Source of the DNA: Pseudomonadota bacterium
GTDB taxonomy: Bacteria; Pseudomonadota; Alphaproteobacteria; Rhizobiales; Rhizobiaceae
Assembly: GCA_023387775.1 (NCBI GenBank)
Contig: JAEWHN010000292.1
Span: forward strand, 1-12,325
Direction of reading: 5' to 3'
Length of the DNA: 12,325 nt
Made by a program: the position numbers and the translations under genes. Positions 6,406 through 12,325 of this stretch are shown here, in pieces. Under the pieces are notes generated by a model. The model saw only the letters and a list, made by a program, of their open reading frames with translations, searched no databases and was not told where the DNA came from. The number at the start of each line of letters is the position of its first letter. Positions within the stretch are counted from its first letter, which is position 1.

Positions 6406-7464
6406 TCAGGAGGCAAATTGGTGGTTCCTGCAGCCATTCGGCGTAGGGGCTCCGCTCAAGGCGCCACAGGCGCAACGGAGCAGAGTTTGCTGCGCGAAAT
6501 ACGCGCTCCCGGCAGTCCGGTCATCTCCTCGCAGCCGCGCGACCTCTTCCAGAACCAGTGCGTGCAGGCGGCTGGCGGCAGGCGAGAGGCCGCGGCCGCG
6601 ATAGGTGATGATGTGATAGGGAGAAACCTCGATCGGAACGGCGAGGTCGATGACGGCGAGCGAGCCCGCGCCGGTTCCCTCCATCAGGCGGGCCACCTCC
6701 AGCGACATTGGCGCGATCATGTCGGACTCCACCAGAAGCGCCATCATCAGGACGAGTGACGACGTGGCGACGACATCGGCAGGCCCAGGCAGGCCGGCAT
6801 GGATGAAGGCGGCTTCCACCGCCTGCCGGATCGGCATGCCGCGCTCCTGGATGATCCACGGGTGCTCGGCTAGCGCGGCGAGCGGCACGTTGCGCTTTCT
6901 TGCCAGCGGGTGGCTGCTGCGCACCAGGCAGCGCACGGTCTCGATCGCGCCGGGAACGATGTCGAAGGCGTCAACGTCCGATTCCGGCAGCAGGCGGCCG
7001 ATGATGAAATCGTAATCGCCTTCTTCCAGCCCGCGCATGAGCTGGATCGACGGCCCGACGTCGATGCGCAGTTCCACATGCGGGGTGAGCGCCTTCAGCC
7101 TGCGAATGGCCGGCACCAGGCAGCCGACGGCCGGGCCGGTAACCGCGCCGGCCTGGACGAGGCCGCTGCGGCCCTCGCGCTCCTCCTGCAGTTCGCGGGC
7201 GAGGTCCTGCATTCCCATCAGCATCGTATGCGCGCGGCGGACCAGGATTTCGCCGAGCGGCGTGGGCGTCATGCCGCGCGGATGGCGCTCGAAGAGCGGC
7301 GCACCGACCAGCCGCTCTATCTCGGCAAGGCTGCGCGAGGCGGCGGGTTGGGTGAGCGCCAGCGCCTGGGCTGCGGCCTGGATCTGGCCGTATTGGGCAA
7401 TCGCCGCCACCAGCCTCAGATGGGCCAGCTTCAGGAAGGGCAGAGACGACGGCGGGAAGGCCAT
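6406..7464 (-). CDS. gbpR: LysR-type transcriptional regulator, GbpR-like
   Basis: This LysR-family regulator probably controls the divergent chvE-ggu operon in response to sugars, the role of GbpR in Agrobacterium. The winged helix-turn-helix fills residues 11-72 (FLKLAHLRLVAAIAQYGQIQ, then ALALTQPAASRSLAEIERL, then GAPLFERHPRGMTPTPLGE). A linker helix spans about 73-97 and an effector domain about 103-310. At 352 residues it exceeds the usual 300-320. The last 40 residues form an extension with three cysteines (C331, C333, C345). The ATG at 7464 has no well-spaced ribosome binding site (GGAA abuts it), suggesting weak or leaderless translation, but the reading frame and HTH start fit. Assignment as GbpR rests on family, divergence from chvE and the 123-base spacing. 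The effector is inferred. Confidence 0.88.
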   Translation of the reverse strand: MAFPPSSLPFLKLAHLRLVAAIAQYGQIQAAAQALALTQPAASRSLAEIERLVGAPLFERHPRGMTPTPLGEILVRRAHTMLMGMQDLARELQEEREGRSGLVQAGAVTGPAVGCLVPAIRRLKALTPHVELRIDVGPSIQLMRGLEEGDYDFIIGRLLPESDVDAFDIVPGAIETVRCLVRSSHPLARKRNVPLAALAEHPWIIQERGMPIRQAVEAAFIHAGLPGPADVVATSSLVLMMALLVESDMIAPMSLEVARLMEGTGAGSLAVIDLAVPIEVSPYHIITYRGRGLSPAASRLHALVLEEVARLRGDDRTAGSAYFAQQTLLRCACGALSGAPTPNGCRNHQFAS

Positions 7465-7500
7465 TTCCGGTATACCGATTTTGCTATGGATTCCGGAAAT
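7463..7500. promoter_or_regulatory. Inverted repeat in the gbpR-chvE control region
   Basis: ATTTCCGG (7463-7470) and CCGGAAAT (7493-7500) are exact 8-base inverted arms 22 bases apart. Within the span are two shorter palindromes, CGGTATACCG (7468-7477) and TTCCGGAA (7491-7498). The left arm overlaps the gbpR start codon. The right arm ends nine bases before a candidate chvE -35. LysR regulators bind such dyads between divergent genes, so this is the best candidate for the GbpR operator, with room for autoregulation. Confidence 0.5.
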
Positions 7501-7508
7501 AATTCGAT

Positions 7509-7537
7509 TTGCTCGTTATGTCGATAGGTTCTATCTC
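7509..7537 (+). promoter_or_regulatory. Candidate chvE promoter
   Basis: TTGCTC (7509-7514) and TATCTC (7532-7537) are 17 bases apart and would give a leader of about 45 bases before chvE. Each hexamer matches the sigma-70 consensus at only three positions, which would suit an activator-dependent promoter just downstream of the inverted repeat. The match is too weak to be secure. Confidence 0.3.
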
Positions 7538-7552
7538 TTTCAGCGGAGGCTT

Positions 7553-7571
7553 CGGGGTCGGAGGAACCCCG
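7553..7571 (+). promoter_or_regulatory. Leader hairpin upstream of chvE
   Basis: CGGGGT (7553-7558) pairs with ACCCCG (7566-7571) around a seven-base loop CGGAGGA. The loop carries a Shine-Dalgarno-like GGAGG, distinct from the real site GGGAGG at 7577-7582, which is five bases before the chvE ATG. The hairpin could protect the 5' end or act as a ribosome standby or binding site. Confidence 0.45.
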
Positions 7572-7587
7572 TCAAAGGGAGGACAAC

Positions 7588-8652
7588 ATGAAGATCAGGT
7601 TTCTTGCGGCGACGGCCGCACTTGGCGCGTGCCTGCTTGCTGCCCAGGCCTGGGCCGACAGCAAGGGGCTGGTGGGCATCGCCATGCCGACCAAGTCGTC
7701 GGCGCGCTGGATCGACGACGGCAACAACATGGTCAAGCAGCTGACGGAAGCCGGCTACGACACCGACCTGCAATATGCCGAGGACGACATTCCCAACCAG
7801 CTCTCGCAGATCGAGAACATGATCACCAAGGGCGTGAAGGTGCTGGTGATCGCCTCGATCGACGGCACGACGCTGACCAACGCGCTGGAGAACGCCGAGG
7901 CCGCCGGCATCAAGGTGATCGCCTATGACCGCCTGATCCGCGAAAGCGACGCCGTCAGCTACTACGCCACCTTCGACAACTTCAAGGTCGGCGTGCAGCA
8001 GGCGAGTTCGCTGGTCAAGGGCCTGAAGGAGCGCTTCCCGGATCAGAAGCCCTGGAACGTCGAGCTCTTCGGCGGTTCGCCGGACGACAACAACGCCTTC
8101 TTCTTCTACAACGGCGGCATGTCGGTGCTGCAGCCGCTGATCGATTCCGGCGATATCGTCATTCCGTCGGGGCAGATGGGCATGGACAAGGTCGGCACCC
8201 TGCGCTGGGACGGTGCGGTGGCGCAGTCACGCATGGACAACATTCTCTCCGCCAACTATTCCCAGAAGCAGTTGCACGGCGTGCTTTCGCCCTATGACGG
8301 CCTGTCGATCGGCATCCTGTCCTCGGTCAAGGGCGTCGGCTACGGCTCGGGCGACCTGAAGATGCCGATCGTAACCGGCCAGGACGCCGAGATCCCCTCG
8401 GTCAAGTCGATCGTCGCCGGCGAGCAGTATTCGACCATCTTCAAGGACACCCGCGCACTTGCCGGCGTCACGGTGAAGATGATCGATGCCGTGCTTCAGG
8501 GCACGCAGCCGGAAATCAACGACACCGAAACCTACGACAACGGCAAGAAGGTCGTTCCCTCCTATCTTCTGGAGCCGGTTTCGGTCGACGCCTCCAACTA
8601 CGAGGACGTGCTCGTCGGCTCGGGCTACTACAAGGCCGAGCAGCTCAAGTAA
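7588..8652 (+). CDS. chvE: Periplasmic aldose-binding protein ChvE
   Basis: This is the periplasmic binding protein of a sugar ABC importer. In Agrobacterium, ChvE binds several aldoses and sugar acids and also signals to the sensor kinase VirA. Its 354 residues match the ChvE length. The signal peptide is 1-23 with an AWA cleavage site (21-23) and no lipobox, so it is free in the periplasm. Regions I recognise from ChvE include MPTKSSARWIDDGNN (33-47), DDIPNQLSQIEN, GVKVLVIASIDGTT, VIAYDRLIR, ELFGGSPDDNNAFFFYNG, GQMGMDKVGTLRWD, LSPYDGLSIGIL, GQDAE and GEQYSTIFKDTR. These are hallmarks of the xylose/ChvE branch of type I periplasmic binding proteins. The ATG has a strong GGGAGG five bases upstream. 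It heads the chvE-gguABC operon, divergent from gbpR. Whether this organism uses it for virulence-type signalling cannot be told, as no virA is in view. Confidence 0.96.
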   Translation: MKIRFLAATAALGACLLAAQAWADSKGLVGIAMPTKSSARWIDDGNNMVKQLTEAGYDTDLQYAEDDIPNQLSQIENMITKGVKVLVIASIDGTTLTNALENAEAAGIKVIAYDRLIRESDAVSYYATFDNFKVGVQQASSLVKGLKERFPDQKPWNVELFGGSPDDNNAFFFYNGGMSVLQPLIDSGDIVIPSGQMGMDKVGTLRWDGAVAQSRMDNILSANYSQKQLHGVLSPYDGLSIGILSSVKGVGYGSGDLKMPIVTGQDAEIPSVKSIVAGEQYSTIFKDTRALAGVTVKMIDAVLQGTQPEINDTETYDNGKKVVPSYLLEPVSVDASNYEDVLVGSGYYKAEQLK

Positions 8653-8664
8653 GGTCTCGGCGGG

Positions 8665-8692
8665 GCGAGGGGGCGCCGGCCGTTCCCCTCGC
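8665..8692 (+). promoter_or_regulatory. Intercistronic stem-loop between chvE and gguA
   Basis: GCGAGGGG (8665-8672) pairs perfectly with CCCCTCGC (8685-8692) around a 12-base GC-rich loop, in the 57-base gap after the chvE stop. There is no T-tract, so it is probably an mRNA-stabilising or partial attenuation structure, as is common after binding-protein genes, which need more product than the ATPase and permease. The gguA ribosome site GGAGG (8699-8703) lies just outside the stem. GCGCCGGC occurs twice (8673-8680, 8691-8698), allowing alternative pairings. Confidence 0.55.
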
Positions 8693-8709
8693 GCCGGCGG
8701 AGGAACGGC

Positions 8710-10248
8710 ATGACTGCGCTTCTTGAAATGCGGGGCATCGGCAAGTCCTTTCCGGGCGTGCGGGCGCTCAACCGCGTCAACCTTCGGGTCGAGAAAGGCG
8801 AGATCCACGCGATCTGCGGCGAGAACGGTGCCGGCAAGTCGACCCTGATGAAGGTGCTTTCCGGGGTTTACCCGCACGGCTCCTACGAGGGCGAGATCGT
8901 CTATGATGGCTGTCCCATGGCCTTTCGCGGCATTCGCGACAGCGAGGCCGAAGGCATCATCATCATCCACCAGGAACTGGCGCTGGTGCCGCTGCTCTCG
9001 ATTGCCGAGAACATCTTTCTCGGCAACGAGGTGGCGACACGCGGCGTCATCAACTGGCCACTCGCCTTCCGCCGCACCGAGCAGCTTTTGCAGAAGGTCG
9101 GGCTCAATGAGGCGCCGACAACGCCGGTCGAAAAGCTAGGCGTCGGCAAGCAGCAACTGGTCGAGATCGCCAAGGCGCTCGCCAAGGACGTGAAGCTGCT
9201 GATCCTCGACGAGCCGACCGCCGCCTTGCAGGAAAACGACAGCCAGAAGCTTCTCGACCTCCTGCGCGAACTCAAGGGGCAGGGCGTCACCGCCATCATC
9301 ATTTCGCACAAGCTCAATGAGATCCGCCGCATCGCCGACCGTGTGACCGTCCTGCGCGACGGTTCCACCGTCTCGACGCTTTCGCGCGACGAGGTGAGCG
9401 AGGAGCGCATCATCCGCGACATGGTCGGCCGCGACATGGCGCATCGCTATCCGGAGCGAACAGCCAATATCGGCAATGTACTGATGGAGGTGAGGGGGTG
9501 GAGTGTCGGCCACGCCGACCAGCCGCGGCAGATGATCCGCAACGCCAGCTTCACCGTGCGGCGCGGCGAGATCGTCGGCATCGCCGGGCTTATGGGCTCC
9601 GGCCGCACGGAACTTGCCATGAGCCTCTTCGGCCGCAGCTACGGCCGCTATCTCTCGGGCGAGGCGGCCATCGAGGGCCGGCCGGCCGATCTTTCCAGCG
9701 TCAGCCGCGCCATCGATGCTGGCCTCGCCTATGTCACGGAAGACCGCAAGGCCCTCGGCCTCATCCTCGAGGAGCCGCTGACCCGCAACATCTCGCTCGC
9801 CAATCTTGCGGGCGTGGCCAGCGGCTGGGTTCTCGGCAAGGGCCGCGAGCACAAGGTCGCCGAGGAATATCGCCGCGCTCTCAGCATCCGCACGCCGGGC
9901 GTGCACCAGCGGGTCGTCAACCTTTCGGGCGGCAACCAGCAGAAGGTGGTGCTGTCGAAATGGCTCTTCACCGATCCGCAGGTGCTGATCCTCGATGAGC
10001 CGACCCGTGGCATCGACGTCGGCGCGAAATACGAAATCTACGCAATCATGAACGATCTGGCGGCGCAGGGGCGCGGCATCGTGATGATCTCGTCGGAAAT
10101 GCCGGAACTGCTCGGCATGTGCGACCGCATCTACGTCATGAATGAGGGCCGCATCATCGGCGAGCTTCCGAGGGAGGAGGCCAGCCAGGAAGGCATCATG
10201 GGCCTCATCATCAGGGACGGAAACGTAAACAGGGAGCACGCTGCGTGA
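8710..10248 (+). CDS. gguA: Sugar ABC transporter ATP-binding protein GguA
   Basis: This cytoplasmic ATPase has two fused nucleotide-binding domains (RbsA/XylG/MglA class) and drives sugar uptake through GguB. It has 512 residues. Domain 1 has Walker A GENGAGKST (37-45), a degenerate signature LGVGKQQ (143-149), Walker B LLILDEPT (163-170) and switch H200. Domain 2 has a degenerate Walker A GLMGSGRTE (293-301), canonical signature LSGGNQQKV (405-413), Walker B VLILDEPTRGID (425-436) and SSEMPE (460-465) where a switch histidine would be. This one-sided degeneracy is normal for the family. The ATG has GGAGG six bases upstream. The stop overlaps the gguB GTG start by four bases, implying translational coupling. 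Confidence 0.96.
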   Translation: MTALLEMRGIGKSFPGVRALNRVNLRVEKGEIHAICGENGAGKSTLMKVLSGVYPHGSYEGEIVYDGCPMAFRGIRDSEAEGIIIIHQELALVPLLSIAENIFLGNEVATRGVINWPLAFRRTEQLLQKVGLNEAPTTPVEKLGVGKQQLVEIAKALAKDVKLLILDEPTAALQENDSQKLLDLLRELKGQGVTAIIISHKLNEIRRIADRVTVLRDGSTVSTLSRDEVSEERIIRDMVGRDMAHRYPERTANIGNVLMEVRGWSVGHADQPRQMIRNASFTVRRGEIVGIAGLMGSGRTELAMSLFGRSYGRYLSGEAAIEGRPADLSSVSRAIDAGLAYVTEDRKALGLILEEPLTRNISLANLAGVASGWVLGKGREHKVAEEYRRALSIRTPGVHQRVVNLSGGNQQKVVLSKWLFTDPQVLILDEPTRGIDVGAKYEIYAIMNDLAAQGRGIVMISSEMPELLGMCDRIYVMNEGRIIGELPREEASQEGIMGLIIRDGNVNREHAA

Positions 10249-11432
10249 CCAACGCCATAGATACCCTGCGGGTGCAGCTTGGGGGCAACCTCCGCGAAAA
10301 CGGGATGATGCTGGCACTGCTCGCCATCGTCTTCTTCTTTCTCGTGGTGGTGCGCGCCGTGCAGGACGTGGACTTCCTGTCGGCGCAGAACATCACCAAC
10401 CTGTTCCTGCAGAATTCCTACGTCATCATCATGGCGCTCGGCATGCTGCTGGTCATCGTCGCCGGCCATATCGACCTGTCGGTCGGCTCGGTCGCCGCCT
10501 TCACCGGCGCGGTGGCTGGAACGCTGACCGTCTATGCCGGCTGGCCGGTCTATGCCGTGATCCCGGCGGTGCTTGTGGTCGGCGCGCTGATAGGTGCCGC
10601 GCAGGGCTACTGGATCGCGTTCTGGCGCATTCCTTCCTTCATCGTGACGCTGGCCGCTATGCTCGTGTTCCGCGGCCTCACCCTGTGGCTGCTGGCCGGG
10701 CAGAACATCGGCCCATTTCCGCGCTCCTTCCAGTCGCTCTCGACAGGCTTCATCCCGGACTTCTTCGGTGTCGACCGCCCCAATGTGACGGCCCTTCTCA
10801 TTGTCGTCCTCGCCATTGCGGCGCTCGTCTGGCGCAGCCTGAAGAGCCGCAATCAGGATCTCGCCTTCGGCATGGAGGTCGGCTCGTCGGCAATGTTCTG
10901 GCTGCGCAACTGCCTCATTGCCGTGGCGCTGCTCTTCGTCGGCTGGAAGCTCGCAAGCTTCCGCGGCCTGCCCAATGTGCTCATCATCATGTCCGTGCTG
11001 ATCGCCGCCTACAGCTTCTTCACCAACCAGACGACCACGGGCCGGCGCATCTATGCCGTTGGCGGCAACGAGAAGGCGGCGCGGCTCTCGGGCATCAAGA
11101 CCGAGCGGCTTGCCTTCCTTACCTTCGTCAACATGGGCGTCCTTGCTTCGCTCGCCGGCATGATCGTCACCGCCCGCCTCAATTCGGCGACGCCGAAGGC
11201 CGGCGTCGGCTTCGAGCTCGACGTGATCGCGGCAGTCTTCATCGGCGGCGCCTCCATGTCCGGCGGTTCGGGCAAGGTGGTCGGTGTGGTCGTGGGCGCG
11301 CTGATCATGGGCATCATGAACAACGGCATGTCGATCATGGGCATCGGCATCGACTACCAGCAGGTCATCAAGGGCCTGGTGTTGCTGCTCGCCGTCATCT
11401 TCGACGTCTACAACAAGAACAAGCAGGGGTAG
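10245..11432 (+). CDS. gguB: Sugar ABC transporter permease GguB
   Basis: This inner-membrane permease of the BPD_transp_2 (RbsC/XylH) family forms, probably as a dimer, the channel of the ChvE-GguA-GguB importer. Its 395 residues include multiple hydrophobic helices from about residue 21 to 388. Family motifs are VAGHIDLSVGS (72-82), GGNEKAARLSGI (273-284, the cytoplasmic loop that contacts the ATPase) and GVGFELDVIAAVFIGGASMSGGSG (from 320). It starts with GTG, inside a GTGA overlap with the gguA stop, with AGGGAG about nine bases upstream. An insertion around residues 150-245 relative to RbsC, with extra hydrophobic stretches, is expected for the longer XylH-like permeases. Confidence 0.95.
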   Translation: MTNAIDTLRVQLGGNLRENGMMLALLAIVFFFLVVVRAVQDVDFLSAQNITNLFLQNSYVIIMALGMLLVIVAGHIDLSVGSVAAFTGAVAGTLTVYAGWPVYAVIPAVLVVGALIGAAQGYWIAFWRIPSFIVTLAAMLVFRGLTLWLLAGQNIGPFPRSFQSLSTGFIPDFFGVDRPNVTALLIVVLAIAALVWRSLKSRNQDLAFGMEVGSSAMFWLRNCLIAVALLFVGWKLASFRGLPNVLIIMSVLIAAYSFFTNQTTTGRRIYAVGGNEKAARLSGIKTERLAFLTFVNMGVLASLAGMIVTARLNSATPKAGVGFELDVIAAVFIGGASMSGGSGKVVGVVVGALIMGIMNNGMSIMGIGIDYQQVIKGLVLLLAVIFDVYNKNKQG

Positions 11433-11435
11433 GCA

Positions 11436-12325
11436 ATGCTTCTCAGTCAGATCAGGCATGGCGGCGTTGCGGTACGCGAGGGCGCTGCCGCCAGGGCAAG
11501 GCTCGTTCCCGGCGCCACCATTTTCGACCTCGCGAAGGAAGCAATCGCGCAGGGGCGTCCGCTTCAGAGCCTTGTTCCGCAAGGCGGGGAGACGCTGGAC
11601 CTCGCCCAACTGGCGGCAATGGGCGCGCTCGATGTGCCGCTGCGCCATCCCGATCCGTCGCGCATGTTCCTGACGGGCACCGGGCTCACCCATACCGGCT
11701 CCGCCTCCGCGCGCGACGCCATGCATGCGCCGGCCGAAGGGCTGTCCGACAGCATGAAGATGTTCCGCATGGGGCTCGAAGGCGGCAAGCCGGCCGCGGG
11801 TAGCGTCGGCGTGCAGCCGGAGTGGTTCTACAAGGGCACCGGCGCTTGCGCGGTCGCGCCGGGCGATCCGCTTGTCTCGCCGTCCTTTGCGCTCGACGGT
11901 GGCGAGGAGCCCGAAATCGCCGCCTTCTACCTGATCGCGCCTGACGGCACGCCCTGCCGCGTTGGTTTCTCGCTCGCCAACGAATTTTCCGACCATGTGA
12001 CCGAGCGCATCAACTATCTGTTCCTCGCCCATTCCAAGCTGCGGCCGGCGGCCTTCGGCCCGGAGCTGCTCGTCGGCGACCTGCCCGAGGATATCCGCGG
12101 CACGTCGCGCATCCTGCGGGGCGGCGAGGCCATCTGGGAAAAGCCTTTTCTTTCCGGCGAGGCGAACATGTCGCACACCATCGCCAATCTCGAACACCAC
12201 CATTTCAAATACGGCCTGTTCCGCCAGCCGGGCGACTTACATGTGCACATGTTCGGCACGGCGACGCTTTCCTTTGCCGACGGCGTCAAGCCGGAGGAGG
12301 GCGATGTCTTTGCGATCTCCGCGCC
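11436..12325 (+). CDS. gguC: GguC-like protein with fumarylacetoacetate hydrolase (FAH) type fold, 3' end outside window
   Basis: This gene follows gguB after three bases, with GGGGTAGG as its ribosome site overlapping the gguB stop. The frame is open to the window edge, giving 296 residues of a protein expected to be about 330. The C-terminal half resembles the FAH catalytic domain. EEPEIAAFYLI (157-167) fits the paired metal-binding glutamates (E158, E160). GFSLANEFSD (177-186) fits the GxxxxND-S-x-D region. HMFGTATLSF (271-280) with KPEEGDVF (285-292) fits the TGTPxGV...L-x-x-GD end. FAH-fold enzymes act on keto acids and sugar-acid derivatives. Next to an aldose importer, a role in oxidative pentose or hexose degradation, such as 2-keto-3-deoxy acid dehydration or hydrolysis, is an inference. 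In Agrobacterium the third gene of this operon has, as far as I recall, no firmly established function. Confidence 0.88.
   Translation, partial: MLLSQIRHGGVAVREGAAARARLVPGATIFDLAKEAIAQGRPLQSLVPQGGETLDLAQLAAMGALDVPLRHPDPSRMFLTGTGLTHTGSASARDAMHAPAEGLSDSMKMFRMGLEGGKPAAGSVGVQPEWFYKGTGACAVAPGDPLVSPSFALDGGEEPEIAAFYLIAPDGTPCRVGFSLANEFSDHVTERINYLFLAHSKLRPAAFGPELLVGDLPEDIRGTSRILRGGEAIWEKPFLSGEANMSHTIANLEHHHFKYGLFRQPGDLHVHMFGTATLSFADGVKPEEGDVFAISA

Noticed and set aside
8710..10248. Degenerate signature in domain 1 and degenerate Walker A in domain 2 of GguA as possible inactivation
   Set aside because: This pattern is typical of the two-domain sugar ATPases (RbsA, MglA, XylG) and is compatible with activity.
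9136..10317. A 393-codon minus-strand open frame opposite gguA
   Set aside because: Antisense shadow of the ATPase with no recognisable domain.
10131..12203. A 690-codon open frame on the minus strand opposite gguB and gguC
   Set aside because: Its translation is rich in R, H, D and G with no domain, and it lies exactly opposite well-supported genes. Such frames are expected in GC-rich DNA.
1..12325. Mobile elements, CRISPR arrays, tRNA genes or a defence system
   Set aside because: No transposase or integrase motifs, no regular direct repeats, no tRNA-like folds and no compositional break were seen; gene content is metabolic and respiratory throughout.

Overview
The window looks like chromosomal DNA of an alphaproteobacterium of the Rhizobiales (Hyphomicrobiales), probably a Mesorhizobium, Agrobacterium or Phyllobacteriaceae relative. 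The grounds are high GC, and a gbpR-chvE-gguA-gguB-gguC block matching in order, protein length and recognisable sequence the sugar-uptake and sugar-sensing locus known from Agrobacterium tumefaciens. No tRNA, rRNA, CRISPR array, insertion sequence or phage gene was seen.

Layout. (1) 1-1500, minus strand: a family 5 (peptide/nickel type) periplasmic solute-binding protein with its C-terminus outside the window. (2) 1501-1792: noncoding, holding a 14-base perfect palindrome and a probable terminator for the next operon. (3) 1793-6296, minus strand: a compact five-gene operon for an A1-type aa3-like cytochrome c oxidase, in transcription order subunit II, subunit I, two different subunit III-family proteins, and a small subunit IV. 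This resembles the alternative coxMNOP oxidase described in Bradyrhizobium. All heme and copper ligands are present, but the histidine of the non-redox Mg site in subunit I is a serine. (4) 6406-7464, minus strand: a LysR-type regulator, GbpR-like. (5) 7465-7587: the divergent control region, with inverted repeats and a 5' leader hairpin. (6) 7588-12325, plus strand: chvE (sugar-binding protein), gguA (two-domain ATPase), gguB (permease) and gguC (FAH-fold protein, cut by the window end).

How the parts work together. By family knowledge, ChvE binds aldoses in the periplasm and hands them to GguAB; in Agrobacterium ChvE also signals to VirA, and GbpR activates chvE when sugars are present. The oxidase operon is a self-contained respiratory module that passes electrons from cytochrome c to oxygen. 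It lies 109 bases downstream of gbpR on the same strand, so read-through from gbpR is possible, but a TATAAT box in the gap suggests it has its own promoter.

Most of the window is a recognisable arrangement. I do not see a clearly undescribed system. The points most worth a second look are the substituted Mg-site residue, the paired subunit III genes, the control elements around chvE, and the unresolved role of GguC.
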